DNA of 64,000 nt from Streptomyces sp. NBC_01142 (GCF_026341125.1 NZ_JAPEOR010000001.1:1-64000), one strand, 5' to 3'; numbered from the stretch's first letter, positions 17,870-27,914 are shown. Numbers and translations: made by a program. The notes: a model not told the origin generated them from the letters alone.

Positions 17870-19429
17870 GTGAGTACGACCAGCCCCGCCGCAGGCCTTC
17901 CCGTGTCCGACCACTCGCCCCGGCTCCGCGAGGCCCTCCTCGCCGCCGCCTTCACCGCCGACGGGCTGCTCGACCTGCTCGGTGCCCCCGCGTATGCGGC
18001 GCTCGCCCGCAGCGAGACCGTCCCCGCCCTGCGCGCCACCGACGGGGACGGCGTCCTCGACACGCTCGTACGGCTCTTCCTGCTCCAGCGGCCTGTTCCG
18101 CAGGAGCAGGTACGGGCCGCGCTGCCCCTCGAGGAGTGCCTGGCCGACGGATGGGTCGTGCGCGACGGCGACGACGTGCAGGCCACGGTGGATGTACGGC
18201 CGTACGGCGGACCCGAGGGCCAGGACTGGTTCATCGTCTCCGACCTGGGCTGTGCGGTCGGCGGCTCCGGCGGTGCGGGCGGCCAGGGCGAGGGGGTGGT
18301 GCTCGGCGTCGGCGGGGCGTCCACCACGCTCGCCGGGATCACCGTCCGTATGCCGGTCTCCTCCGCGCTCGACCTGGGCACGGGCTCCGGGATCCAGGCA
18401 CTGCACGCCGCGCAGCACGCCACCCGGGTCACAGCCACCGATCTGAACCCGCGTGCCCTGCACTTCACCCGGCTGACGCTCGCGCTCTCCGGGGCGCCGG
18501 AGGCCGATCTCCGCGAGGGTTCGCTCTTCGATCCGCTCGGGGACGACACGTACGACCTGATCGTGTCGAACCCGCCGTTCGTGATTTCTCCCGGCGCCCG
18601 GCTGACCTACCGGGACGGCGGGATGGGCGGGGACGATCTGTGCCGCTCGCTCGTTCAGCAGGCGGGAGCCAGGCTGAACGACGGGGGATACGCGCAGTTC
18701 CTCGCCAACTGGCAGCACGTGGAGGGGGAGGAGTGGCAGGACCGGCTGCGCACCTGGGTGCCGCGCGGCTGTGATGCCTGGATCGTGCAGCGTGAGGTGC
18801 AGGACGTGACGCAGTACGCGGAGTTGTGGCTGCGCGACGGCGGCGATCACCGCAGCGACCCCACCGAGTACGCGGCGCGGTACGACGCGTGGCTGGACGA
18901 GTTCGAGGCCCGGAAGACCAAGGCGGTCGGCTTTGGCTGGATCACGCTCAGGAAGTCCGGTTCCGAGCGCCCGTCAATTGTCGCCGAGGAGTGGCCGCAC
19001 CCCGTCGAGCAGCCGCTCGGTGAGAGCGTGCGGGCGCATTTCGCGCGCCAGGACTATCTGCGTACGCACGACGACGCGGCCCTGCTCGCCGACCACTTCA
19101 GGCTCGCGCCGGAGGTTGTGCAGGAGCAGGTCGGGCTGCCGGGAGCCGAGGACCCCGAGCATGTGGTGCTGCGTCAGAACCGTGGGATGCGGCGCGCCAC
19201 CAAGGTCGACACGGTCGGCGCGGGCTTCGCGGGAGTCTGCGACGGGAGCCTGAGCGCCGGGCGGATCCTGGACGCCATCGCCCAGCTCATCGACGAGGAC
19301 CCGGTGCTGCTGCGCGACCGTACGCCGCAGGCCATCCGGCTGCTGGTGGGGGAGGGCTTCCTGACCCCGGTCGACCTGGTGGATCCGGTGGACCTGCTGG
19401 AGCCGTCGGAGCCGGGACGGGAAGGCTAG
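17870..19429 (+). CDS. Class I SAM-dependent methyltransferase
   Basis: This methyltransferase of 519 residues resembles the PrmC/HemK and RsmC group. The N-terminal unique domain (residues 1-150) is followed by motif I (SALDLGTGSGIQALHAA), an acidic loop (VTATDLNPRALHFTRL) and motif IV (YDLIVSNPPFVISPG). The NPPF tetrad is typical of enzymes that methylate amide or exocyclic amino groups on proteins or RNA. The C-terminal 170 residues have no motif I recognise. The start is GTG 17870. The target is unknown. Confidence 0.88.
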   Translation: MSTTSPAAGLPVSDHSPRLREALLAAAFTADGLLDLLGAPAYAALARSETVPALRATDGDGVLDTLVRLFLLQRPVPQEQVRAALPLEECLADGWVVRDGDDVQATVDVRPYGGPEGQDWFIVSDLGCAVGGSGGAGGQGEGVVLGVGGASTTLAGITVRMPVSSALDLGTGSGIQALHAAQHATRVTATDLNPRALHFTRLTLALSGAPEADLREGSLFDPLGDDTYDLIVSNPPFVISPGARLTYRDGGMGGDDLCRSLVQQAGARLNDGGYAQFLANWQHVEGEEWQDRLRTWVPRGCDAWIVQREVQDVTQYAELWLRDGGDHRSDPTEYAARYDAWLDEFEARKTKAVGFGWITLRKSGSERPSIVAEEWPHPVEQPLGESVRAHFARQDYLRTHDDAALLADHFRLAPEVVQEQVGLPGAEDPEHVVLRQNRGMRRATKVDTVGAGFAGVCDGSLSAGRILDAIAQLIDEDPVLLRDRTPQAIRLLVGEGFLTPVDLVDPVDLLEPSEPGREG

Positions 19430-19718
19430 AACTGCCCGGGGGCCGTCGGGGCCGTCGGGTCGTCGACTTCGCGCCGCTGCTCCATGAGGTGAAATCGGCC
19501 AATGTTCGGTTTGTGCTGTGCATCCCAGCGAAAACACCCCGGCGCGAAGCACCAGTGCGTCGGTAAGTAAGAGGAGCCACCGCCTCCGGTGAACCCGGCA
19601 CCGGGACCGGGTGGGTGAACCCACGCGGCGTTCACCCGGAATTCGCGCCTATGACGCCGTGAGGTGTCAGCCTCGGCCTCCTGGGAACCTCGGCACGAGG
19701 GAAGGACGGGACACAGGC
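19430..19718. other. Intergenic region before the small membrane gene
   Basis: I see no gene in these 289 bases. Several short GC-rich dyads lie at 19590-19650 (for example cccggcaccgggaccggg and repeats of gtgaaccc/gttcaccc). They may form a terminator or a regulatory structure; I cannot assign them. Confidence 0.4.
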
Positions 19719-19916
19719 ATGGAGAGCGGGCCGGCGATCTTCGCGGGGACGGCATTCGCGCTGTTCGGGGCAGCGCTGCTGCTCTGGACCGGAGCGCGCG
19801 TGCTGCACCGCGCGCCCGTCGCACACGGAGTGAGCCCCGCCACGGCCGTCGCCCTCGCGACACTCTTCGGCGCGGCGTCCCTCGCCCTCGGGGTGTGGTG
19901 CTTCGGCCGCGTCTGA
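19719..19916 (+). CDS. Small membrane protein, conserved position
   Basis: This protein of 65 residues has two hydrophobic helices: GPAIFAGTAFALFGAALLLW, and TAVALATLFGAASLALGVWC. They are joined by a short loop (RVLHRAPVAHGVSP). ATG 19719 lies downstream of a gaagga sequence. Function is unknown. A similar two-helix protein sits upstream of topA in other streptomycetes as I recall them. Confidence 0.7.
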   Translation: MESGPAIFAGTAFALFGAALLLWTGARVLHRAPVAHGVSPATAVALATLFGAASLALGVWCFGRV

Positions 19917-20008
19917 TCCGGGGCCCGGAGAGCCGACGTGCCGGTCCGGGCGGCAGGAATGGCTGGACTCGGGTTACCGTTCGAGTGGCCGTTGCGGGCT
20001 TTTGCCGT

Positions 20009-20033
20009 TTGACACGAGGGCGGGTTGTACCGT
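20009..20033 (+). promoter_or_regulatory. Possible topA promoter elements
   Basis: A consensus TTGACA occurs at 20009-20014, about 105 bp before the topA start. The best -10-like match, TACCGT (20028-20033), is only 13 bp away, too close for a standard spacing. Only the -35 match is strong. Confidence 0.3.
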
Positions 20034-20118
20034 CACACTCCGCAGCGGGCAGCAGCGTCACCGCAGTGGCGTACTGCCGTACGTGCCCACCGAGCGTCGA
20101 CCGGAGAGAAGAGCGAAG

Positions 20119-23004
20119 TTGTCCCCGACCAGCGAGACCGCAAAGGGCGGCCGCCGACTCGTGATCGTCGAGTCTCCTGCCAAGGCGAAGACGATCAAGG
20201 GCTACCTCGGCCCGGGTTATGTCGTCGAGGCGAGCGTCGGGCACATCCGCGACCTGCCGAACGGCGCCGCCGAGGTGCCCGAGAAGTACACCGGCGAGGT
20301 GCGCCGCCTCGGTGTCGATGTCGAGAATGACTTCCAGCCCATCTATGTCGTCAACGCCGACAAGAAGGCGCAGGTCAGGAAGCTCAAGGAGCAGCTCGCC
20401 GAGTCCGACGAGCTCTTCCTCGCCACCGATGAGGACCGCGAGGGCGAGGCCATCGCCTGGCACCTGCTGGAGGTCCTCAAGCCCAAGGTCCCCGTCCACC
20501 GGATGGTCTTCCACGAGATCACCAAGGAAGCGATCCGGGAGGCCGTCGCCAACCCGCGCGAGCTGAACAAGCGCATGGTCGACGCCCAGGAGACCCGCCG
20601 TATCCTCGACCGTCTCTACGGCTACGAGGTCTCGCCGGTCCTGTGGAAGAAGGTCATGCCGCGGCTGTCCGCCGGCCGTGTGCAGTCCGTCGCCACCCGC
20701 CTTGTCGTCGAGCGGGAGCGCGAGCGCATCGCCTTCCGTTCCGCCGAGTACTGGGACCTGACCGGCACTTTCTCCACCGGCCGTGCCGGTGACGCCTCCG
20801 ACCCCTCGACCTTGACGGCCCGCCTGAACACGGTCGACGGACAGCGCGTCGCCCAGGGCCGCGACTTCGGCTCGGACGGGCAGCTCAAGTCCGGCCAGGT
20901 CCTGCACCTGGACGAGACGAACGCCCGCGCCCTGGCCGCCGCACTCCAGGACGCCTCGTTCGCCGTCCGCGCGGTGGAGTCCAAGCCGTACCGCCGCTCT
21001 CCGTACGCCCCGTTCCGTACGACGACGCTGCAGCAGGAGGCCTCCCGCAAGCTGGGCTTCGGGGCCAAGGCCACCATGCAGGTCGCGCAGAAGCTGTACG
21101 AGAACGGCTTCATCACGTATATGCGTACGGACTCCACCACGCTCTCCGACACTGCCGTCTCGGCGGCCCGGGCGCAGGTCACGCAGCTCTACGGTGCCAA
21201 TTACCTGCCGGAGAAGCCGCGCGTGTACGCCGGGAAGGTCAAGAACGCGCAGGAGGCGCACGAGGCGATTCGTCCCTCGGGTGATCGTTTCCGCACCCCG
21301 GCCGAGACGGGTCTGACCGGCGACCAGTTCAAGCTCTACGAGCTGATCTGGAAGCGGACCGTCGCCTCCCAGATGAAGGACGCGGTCGGCAACAGCGTCA
21401 CCGTCAGGATCGCCGGCCGCGCTGCGGACGGCCGGGACGCCGAGTTCACTGCGTCCGGCAAGACGATCACCTTCCACGGCTTCATGAAGGCCTACGTGGA
21501 GGGGGCCGACGACCCGAACGCCGAGCTGGACGACCGGGAGCGGCGCCTGCCGCAGGTCGCCGAGGGCGACGCCCTCTCCTCCGAGGAGATCTCGGTGGAC
21601 GGCCACGCGACCAAGCCGCCGGCCCGCTACACCGAGGCCTCGCTGGTCAAGGAGCTGGAAGAGCGCGAGATCGGCCGCCCGTCGACCTACGCGTCGATCA
21701 TCGGCACCATCCTCGACCGCGGCTATGTGTTCAAGAAGGGGACGGCGCTCGTACCGTCGTTCCTGAGCTTCGCCGTGGTCAATCTGCTGGAGAAGCACTT
21801 CGGCCGGCTCGTCGACTACGACTTCACCGCGCGGATGGAGGACGACCTCGACCGCATCGCGCGGGGCGAGGCGCAGGCCGTGCCGTGGCTGAAGCGCTTC
21901 TACTTCGGTGGCGAGGCGGCGGGTGCGGGTGTTGCCTCCGAGGCCGGAAACGGCGACGGCGACCACCTGGGCGGTCTCAAGGAGCTGGTGACGGACCTCG
22001 GTGCGATCGACGCCCGGGAGATCTCCAGCTTCCCGGTCGGCAGTGCGATCGTGCTGCGCGTCGGCCGCTACGGCCCGTACATCGAGCGCGGCGAGAAGGA
22101 CTCGGAGGGCCACCAGCGCGCCGACGTCCCCGAGGACCTCGCGCCGGACGAGCTGACGGTGGAGTACGCAGAGGAGCTGCTGGCCAAGCCGAGCGGCGAC
22201 TTCGAGCTCGGCGCGGACCCGGTCACCGGGCACCAGATCATTGCCCGTGACGGCCGCTACGGCCCGTATGTGACCGAGGTACTGCCCGAGGGCACGCCGA
22301 AGACCGGCAAGAACGCGGTCAAGCCGCGCACGGCCTCGCTCTTCAAGTCGATGTCGCTGGACACGGTGACCCTGGACGACGCGCTGAAGCTGATGTCCCT
22401 GCCGAGGGTGGTCGGTACCGACGCCGAGGGCGTCGAGATCACCGCGCAGAACGGCCGGTACGGCCCGTATCTGAAGAAGGGCACCGACTCGCGCTCGCTG
22501 GAGACCGAGGACCAGCTCTTCAACATCACGCTGGACGAGGCGCTGGCGATCTACGCGCAGCCTAAGCAGCGGGGGCGGGCAGCCGCCAAGCCGCCACTGA
22601 AGGAGCTGGGCACGGACCCGGTCAGCGAGCGTCCCGTGGTGGTCAAGGACGGCCGCTTCGGTCCGTACGTCACCGATGGCGAGACGAACGCGACGCTGCG
22701 CACGGACGACAGCGTCGAGGACATCACGCCGGAGCGCGGCTACGAGCTGCTCGCCGAGAAGCGTGCCAAGGGTCCCGCCAAGAAGACGGCGAAGAAGGCT
22801 CCGGCCAAGAAGGCCACGGCGAAGAAGACCGCCGCCAAGAAGACCGCTGCCAAGACGACGGCCGCGAAGAAGACCCCTGCGAAGACGACGGCGGCCAAGA
22901 CGACGGCAGCCAAGACGACGACGGCCAAGAAGGCGACAGCCAAGACGTCGGCGGCCGCGGCGAAGAAGACGGCCGCGTCGGCGAAGGCGTCGACGGAGGA
23001 GTAG
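20119..23004 (+). CDS. topA: DNA topoisomerase I
   Basis: This type IA topoisomerase of 961 residues relaxes negative supercoils by passing DNA through a single-strand break. The TOPRIM domain starts at LVIVESPAKAKTIKGYLGPG, with acidic residues in FLATDEDREGEAIAWHL. The catalytic tyrosine is Tyr334 in FITYMRTDSTTLS. The C-terminal half carries four GRYGPY/GRFGPY repeats. The end is a Lys/Ala-rich tail (22771-23000) of AKK/AAKT repeats; such tails raise processivity in Streptomyces TopA. I chose TTG 20119, giving MSPTSET, the start I recall for S. coelicolor. The longer frame from 20002 lies in the leader. Confidence 0.95.
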   Translation: MSPTSETAKGGRRLVIVESPAKAKTIKGYLGPGYVVEASVGHIRDLPNGAAEVPEKYTGEVRRLGVDVENDFQPIYVVNADKKAQVRKLKEQLAESDELFLATDEDREGEAIAWHLLEVLKPKVPVHRMVFHEITKEAIREAVANPRELNKRMVDAQETRRILDRLYGYEVSPVLWKKVMPRLSAGRVQSVATRLVVERERERIAFRSAEYWDLTGTFSTGRAGDASDPSTLTARLNTVDGQRVAQGRDFGSDGQLKSGQVLHLDETNARALAAALQDASFAVRAVESKPYRRSPYAPFRTTTLQQEASRKLGFGAKATMQVAQKLYENGFITYMRTDSTTLSDTAVSAARAQVTQLYGANYLPEKPRVYAGKVKNAQEAHEAIRPSGDRFRTPAETGLTGDQFKLYELIWKRTVASQMKDAVGNSVTVRIAGRAADGRDAEFTASGKTITFHGFMKAYVEGADDPNAELDDRERRLPQVAEGDALSSEEISVDGHATKPPARYTEASLVKELEEREIGRPSTYASIIGTILDRGYVFKKGTALVPSFLSFAVVNLLEKHFGRLVDYDFTARMEDDLDRIARGEAQAVPWLKRFYFGGEAAGAGVASEAGNGDGDHLGGLKELVTDLGAIDAREISSFPVGSAIVLRVGRYGPYIERGEKDSEGHQRADVPEDLAPDELTVEYAEELLAKPSGDFELGADPVTGHQIIARDGRYGPYVTEVLPEGTPKTGKNAVKPRTASLFKSMSLDTVTLDDALKLMSLPRVVGTDAEGVEITAQNGRYGPYLKKGTDSRSLETEDQLFNITLDEALAIYAQPKQRGRAAAKPPLKELGTDPVSERPVVVKDGRFGPYVTDGETNATLRTDDSVEDITPERGYELLAEKRAKGPAKKTAKKAPAKKATAKKTAAKKTAAKTTAAKKTPAKTTAAKTTAAKTTTAKKATAKTSAAAAKKTAASAKASTEE

Positions 23005-23037
23005 TCGCAGGACAGCCGGGCGAGCAGACAGTCTGCG

Positions 23038-23091
23038 TACGGGCGCTTTGTGCGGGGGGAGGTTTCTCATCCTCCGCACAAAGCGCCCGTA
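23038..23091. terminator. Strong hairpin downstream of topA
   Basis: The 18-bp arms tacgggcgctttgtgcgg (23038-23055) and ccgcacaaagcgcccgta (23074-23091) are perfectly complementary. The loop can pair further (ggagg/cctcc). No T tract follows. It is the only structure between topA and tmk and probably ends topA transcription. Confidence 0.8.
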
Positions 23092-23140
23092 TGTTCGGGC
23101 AGGCCTCCAGGGAGCCATGGGCTCCGGATAGGCTGGGCGG

Positions 23141-26100
23141 ATGACGCGAGCCGAGCAGCCAGCCGAGCAGCAGGCGGTCATGAGCACCGCCTCAGAGACT
23201 GCCTCAGCCTCCGACGCACTTGCCGCAGACTCACGTGAACGCGCCGTGCGCGCCCTGCTGCGCTTCCCTCCGCTGAGGCGATTGTGGAACGCCCAGGTCG
23301 TCGGCGGTGTCGGGGATGCCCTCGCCGTTCTCGTACTTCTGCTGCTGTCGCTCCAGGCGGCGGTCTCCGAGGGATCGTTCGGGGACGGCTATCGCGGGGC
23401 GGCCTTCGCCGTCGCCGCCGTGCTCGGCGCGCGCGTACTGGCCACCCTGCTCTTCGGGGCCGTACTGCTCGGCCCCATGACGTCGCTCACCGCTCCGGGA
23501 CCAAACCGGGATCAAGCGGGATCAAAGGGGAGCGAAGCGACTTCGGGCAAGCGTGGTGGCGGGCGACGGGAGGGCGGTCCGCTCGACCGGCGCTGGACCA
23601 TGATCGGCGCGGACGGGCTGCGCCTCGCACTTCTGATCGTCGCACCCCTGTGGATCGACTGGGCACCCGGCAACGCGCTGGCGATTCTGCTGATCACCGC
23701 CTTCGTCATGGGGGTCGCCGAACGCTTCTGGACGGTGGCCCGTGACGGCGCCGCCCCGGCCATGCTGCCCGCCCCGCCGCCGGAGGGCGCGGCTGTGCGG
23801 CCGCTGCCCGACCACCTCGACGCGTTGCGCCGGCTCTGGCTGCGTACGAGCTTCGCCGTCATTCCCGTGGCCGCCGCGGCTCTGCTCGTCGCCACCCTGA
23901 TCGGCAATCTGCTCGGTTCGGGCATCGAGTGGTTCTCGCTGCACCAGGCCGCTCTCGGTTCCTACATCGCGGCCGGTCTCTTCGCCGCGTCCGTCTCCAC
24001 GCTGTATTTCGTGGAGCTGCCCGGCTCGCAGACCCCGCGCCCGCGCTCGCCCCTCGAGGGCCTCCGCCGCCCGTCCACCGGCAACGGCATGGACAAGGGG
24101 CGTACGGGCGCCGTACCGCTGTTCGTGATGGCCTGTGCCGCGGTCGCCGGTGCGCTCGCGTCCGCCGCGGCCGTCTCCGTACTGCACGCCGTGGACCTGG
24201 GCGGCGGGCCCGCCGCCTTCGCGCTGCTGGTGCTCGCGCTGACCGGGGGCACCGGGCTCGGTATCCGCGGCGCAGCCTCCGTGCTTCCCACGCTCTCGCG
24301 CCGCCGGCTGCTCGCCCTCGCGCTCGCGGTCACCGGGGTCGCGCTGCTCGCCATGGGCCTCGTGCCGGACACGGCGACCGTGCTGTTCATCGCGCTGCTC
24401 GCCGGCTTCGCCGCCGGCGTCGCCGCGCACACCGGGCACGCGCTCATCGACCAGGAGACCGAGGACTTCCGGCGGGGCAGGATCACCGAGCACCTCCAGG
24501 CGGTCGTACGGGTCGCGATAGCCCTCGGTGCGATTGCCGCGCCGCTGCTGTCCGCGGCGATCGGTCCGCACCGGCTCGCGAACGGCGACTTCGTCTTCGC
24601 GCACGGCGGCGCGGCGTTCACGCTGATGCTGGTGGGCGCGCTGCTGCTGCCCGTCGCGGCGATCGTCCTGGCCAAGACGGACGACCGCTCCGGCGTACCG
24701 CTGCGGCGGGATCTGGGCGACGCGCTGCGTGGCGGCGCGGATCCGGCCCAGGCGCCGGCCGCGACCGGTTTCTTCATCGTCCTGGAGGGCGGCGACGGCG
24801 CCGGGAAGTCCACGCAGGTCGAGGCGCTCGCGGAGTGGATCCGGGCGAAGGGCCACGAGGTCGTGGTCACGCGGGAGCCGGGTGCCACGCCGATCGGGAA
24901 GCGGCTGCGGTCGATCCTGCTCGACGTGTCGTCGGCGGGGCTCTCGAACCGGGCGGAGGCGCTGTTGTACGCCGCCGACCGCGCCGAGCACGTCGGATCG
25001 GTCGTACGGCCCGCACTGGAGCGCGGCGCGATCGTCATCTCCGACCGGTACATCGACTCCTCGGTGGCCTATCAGGGCGCCGGGCGTGATCTGTCGCCGA
25101 CCGAGATCGCCCGTATTTCGAGGTGGGCGACCGACGGACTCGTACCGCATCTGACGGTGCTGCTGGACGTCTCCCCCGAGACGGCGCGGGAGCGGTTCAC
25201 GGAGGCCCCGGACCGGCTGGAGTCGGAGCCCGCGGAGTTCCATCAGCGGGTGCGCTCCGGCTTCCTTACGCTGGCCGCGGCCGACCCGGGCCGGTACCTG
25301 GTGGTGGACGCCGGCCAGGAGCCGGAGTCGGTCACCACTGTCGTACGGCATCGCCTCGACCAGCTGCTGCCGCTCTCCGACGCCGAGGTGAAGGCGCAGG
25401 AGGACGCGCGCAGGGCGGCCGAGGAGGAGGCCCGCCGACGGGCGGAGGCGGAAGCCGCGCAGAAGGCGGAGGAGGAGCGACTGGAGCGCGAGCGCCAGGA
25501 ACAGCTCGCCAAGCTCCGCGCCGAGGAGGACGAGCGCAAGCGGCGCGAGCTGGAGGAGGCGCGGCGGCGCGAGACCGAGCGGCAGGCGGAGGAGGCCAGG
25601 CGGCGGGCCGAGGAGGCTCGGCGGCAGGCGGAGGAGGAGCGGGCGCGCCGGCTGGCCGAGGAGAAGGCGGCCGCGGCGGAGCAGGAACGGCTCCGTAAGC
25701 AGGCCGAGGAGGAGGCACGGCTGCGGGCGGAGGCGGAGGAGCGCCGCCGCGAGAAGCAGCGCAAGGCGGAGGAGGCGTTGCTGCGGGCGGAGGAGGCGCG
25801 GCGGCTGGCTGAGACGGCCGCGGCGGCAGCCTCGGCGGCTTCGGCTGCGGCTTCGAGCTCGGGTTCGGCTTCGACGGCGGCTTCGAGCTCGGGTTCGGCG
25901 TCGGTCCCGGATGCGGCTTCGGGCTCGGCCTCCGAACCGGTTGTCCCGCCCGACGAGGTGACGCAGGAGGTCCCGACGCCCGGGACGGCGGGAGCGTACG
26001 ACGAGACGTCGGTGCTGCCGGAGGTCCAGGACCCGCGGGCGGCCGACGAGACGGCGGTGCTTCCGCCGGTCCGCGAGTCGCGGGCGGCCGACGAGACGGC

Positions 26101-26461
26101 CGTGCTTCCGCCCGTACGTGAGTCGCGCGCGGCGGACGAGACGGCGGTGCTTCCGCCCGTACGTGAGCAGGTACGTGGGCCGGTCCGCGACGCGGATCTT
26201 GCTGACCGGGTCCCGCCGGGTATCTTCCGTGACGAGCCCTCGAACGAGCGCACGCGCGAGCTCCCCCAGATCGACCCGGAATCCGGCTCGTCTTCGTCTT
26301 CGGCTTCTTCTTCGGGTTCGGCTTCGGGTTCGGGCCGCCCCCCGCGGCGCCGCTCGGACTGGGCGGAGGAGACCCCGCTGGACGACCTCCCGACCCTGGC
26401 GGACGAACTGCTCGGCCCGCCCGACGAGGACGACGACAAGGGCCCCCGCCGCGGTCGCTGA
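23141..26461 (+). CDS. tmk: Thymidylate kinase fused to a membrane domain and a coiled-coil tail
   Basis: This protein has 1106 residues in three parts. Residues about 40-535 have roughly a dozen hydrophobic segments resembling an MFS-type transporter fold. Residues about 540-750 are a complete dTMP kinase: P-loop GGDGAGKSTQVEALAEWIRA, DRY motif VISDRYIDSSVAYQGAGRDL and the VTREPGAT loop. From 750 on comes a long Arg/Glu/Ala coiled coil, then Ser/Ala-rich sequence with three to four copies of ADETAVLPPVRESRA. A bacterial Tmk alone is about 210 residues. The enzyme makes dTDP for DNA synthesis. The fusion anchors it to the membrane; I recall the same layout in other streptomycetes. Confidence 0.93.
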   Translation: MTRAEQPAEQQAVMSTASETASASDALAADSRERAVRALLRFPPLRRLWNAQVVGGVGDALAVLVLLLLSLQAAVSEGSFGDGYRGAAFAVAAVLGARVLATLLFGAVLLGPMTSLTAPGPNRDQAGSKGSEATSGKRGGGRREGGPLDRRWTMIGADGLRLALLIVAPLWIDWAPGNALAILLITAFVMGVAERFWTVARDGAAPAMLPAPPPEGAAVRPLPDHLDALRRLWLRTSFAVIPVAAAALLVATLIGNLLGSGIEWFSLHQAALGSYIAAGLFAASVSTLYFVELPGSQTPRPRSPLEGLRRPSTGNGMDKGRTGAVPLFVMACAAVAGALASAAAVSVLHAVDLGGGPAAFALLVLALTGGTGLGIRGAASVLPTLSRRRLLALALAVTGVALLAMGLVPDTATVLFIALLAGFAAGVAAHTGHALIDQETEDFRRGRITEHLQAVVRVAIALGAIAAPLLSAAIGPHRLANGDFVFAHGGAAFTLMLVGALLLPVAAIVLAKTDDRSGVPLRRDLGDALRGGADPAQAPAATGFFIVLEGGDGAGKSTQVEALAEWIRAKGHEVVVTREPGATPIGKRLRSILLDVSSAGLSNRAEALLYAADRAEHVGSVVRPALERGAIVISDRYIDSSVAYQGAGRDLSPTEIARISRWATDGLVPHLTVLLDVSPETARERFTEAPDRLESEPAEFHQRVRSGFLTLAAADPGRYLVVDAGQEPESVTTVVRHRLDQLLPLSDAEVKAQEDARRAAEEEARRRAEAEAAQKAEEERLERERQEQLAKLRAEEDERKRRELEEARRRETERQAEEARRRAEEARRQAEEERARRLAEEKAAAAEQERLRKQAEEEARLRAEAEERRREKQRKAEEALLRAEEARRLAETAAAAASAASAAASSSGSASTAASSSGSASVPDAASGSASEPVVPPDEVTQEVPTPGTAGAYDETSVLPEVQDPRAADETAVLPPVRESRAADETAVLPPVRESRAADETAVLPPVREQVRGPVRDADLADRVPPGIFRDEPSNERTRELPQIDPESGSSSSSASSSGSASGSGRPPRRRSDWAEETPLDDLPTLADELLGPPDEDDDKGPRRGR

Positions 26462-26546
26462 CGCGTTGCTGCGGGTCCGGGGGCAGGGACTGTCAGACCC
26501 CTGCCCCACAATGGGAGACCCCAGCACGAAAGGCGGGTGACGGCAC

Positions 26547-27752
26547 ATGACCGTATGGGACGACGTGGTCGGCCAGGACCGTGTCCAGGCGCAGCTCGCC
26601 GCCGCCGCCCGGGACGCCGACACCCGCGTCACCGCCGAAGCACGCGGCGAACGCCCCCCGGACGCGTCCAAGATGACCCACGCCTGGCTTTTCACCGGGC
26701 CCCCCGGCTCCGGACGGTCCACCGCCGCTCGTGCCTTTGCCGCCGCGCTGCAGTGCACAAGCCCCGACCGTGCGCTCGGCGGCGAGCCCGGCTGCGGGTT
26801 CTGCGACGGCTGTCACACCGCCCTCGTCGGTACGCACGCGGACGTCGACGTGATCCGTACGGACCTGCTTTCCATCGGCGTCAAGGAGACACGAGAACTG
26901 GTCCGCCGGGCCCAGCTCTCCCCGGCCGTCGGCCGCTGGCAAGTGATCATTCTCGAGGACGCCGACCGCCTCACGGAGGGCGCGGGCAACGTCCTGCTGA
27001 AAGCCGTCGAGGAGCCCGCCTCCCGCACCGTCTGGCTGCTCTGCGCGCCCTCCCTCGAGGACGTACTGCCCACCATCCGCTCGCGCTGCCGCCATCTCAC
27101 CCTCCGTACGCCACCCGTCGCAGCTGTCGCCGACGTCCTGATCAGGCGGGACGGCATCGAGCCCGAGGTCGCCGCTTCCGCCGCCCACGCCACCCAGGGG
27201 CACATCGGGCGTGCCCGTCGGCTCGCCACCGACGAGCGGGCCCGCGCCCGCCGTGCCACCGTGCTCAAGATGCCGCTGCGGGTCGGGGACATCGGCGGGT
27301 GCCTCAGGGCCGCCCAGGAGCTCGTCGACGCCGCGGCCGAGGACGCCAAGCAGGTCGCCGACGAGGTCGACGTCAAGGAGACGGAGGACCTCAAGGCGGC
27401 TCTCGGCGCGTCTGCGGGCGGCCGGATGCCGCGCGGCACGGCCGGGGCGATGAAGGAGCTGGAGGACAAGCAGAAGCGCCGCAAGACCCGTTCGCAGCGC
27501 GACAGCCTCGACCTGGCGCTCACCGATCTGACCGGCTTCTACCGAGATGTGCTGGCCCTCCAGATGGGCTCCGAGATCGCGCTGGCCAACAACGATGTAC
27601 GGGACTCCCTCGACCGGATCGCCCGTGACTCGACCCCGGAGCGCACCTTGCGCCGGATCGAGGCCGTGTTCGCCTGTCGGCAGGCGCTGGACCGCAATGT
27701 GGCGCCGCTGCTGGCCGTCGAGGCGATGGCGGTGGCTCTCCGAGCGGGCTAG
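26547..27752 (+). CDS. holB: DNA polymerase III, delta' subunit
   Basis: This clamp-loader subunit of 401 residues belongs to the replicative polymerase. AAA+ features are the P-loop-like GPPGSGRSTAARAFAAAL, in which Arg replaces the usual Lys, fitting a non-ATPase delta' subunit. A zinc module follows (CTSPDRALGGEPGCGFCDGC), then VIILEDADRLTEGAGNVLLK and the sensor segment SRCRHLTLRTPP. ATG 26547 starts MTVWDDVVGQDRVQAQL, typical of the family. It follows tmk by 85 bp, the usual Streptomyces order. Confidence 0.95.
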   Translation: MTVWDDVVGQDRVQAQLAAAARDADTRVTAEARGERPPDASKMTHAWLFTGPPGSGRSTAARAFAAALQCTSPDRALGGEPGCGFCDGCHTALVGTHADVDVIRTDLLSIGVKETRELVRRAQLSPAVGRWQVIILEDADRLTEGAGNVLLKAVEEPASRTVWLLCAPSLEDVLPTIRSRCRHLTLRTPPVAAVADVLIRRDGIEPEVAASAAHATQGHIGRARRLATDERARARRATVLKMPLRVGDIGGCLRAAQELVDAAAEDAKQVADEVDVKETEDLKAALGASAGGRMPRGTAGAMKELEDKQKRRKTRSQRDSLDLALTDLTGFYRDVLALQMGSEIALANNDVRDSLDRIARDSTPERTLRRIEAVFACRQALDRNVAPLLAVEAMAVALRAG

Positions 27753-27802
27753 CGGCCCGGCGGCCCCACCCGGCGGGCCCGGCGCCGGTACAGCCATGCC
27801 AG

Positions 27803-27848
27803 CCGGTGCCGGTGCTGGCCGGCGGGCATGCCCGCCGACCGGCACCGG
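27803..27848. terminator. Hairpin after holB
   Basis: The arms ccggtgccggt (27803-27813) and accggcaccgg (27838-27848) enclose a further inner dyad (cggcgggcatgcccgccg). There is no T tract. It is the likely end of the topA-tmk-holB transcription region before the next gene. Confidence 0.55.
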
Positions 27849-27914
27849 GTTGACCGGGTCATCCGTACGAGCGCCTTACGACGCCGACGCCCACCCGGCT
27901 ACTACGCTCGGAGG

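Noticed and set aside
19426..23187. 1253-residue minus-strand open frame across topA
   Set aside because: It is antisense to topA, is dominated by Arg/Gly/Val repeats typical of shadow frames in GC-rich DNA, and has no motif.
23522..26758. 1078-residue minus-strand frame across tmk
   Set aside because: Antisense shadow of the fused kinase gene, with Arg-rich low-complexity sequence.
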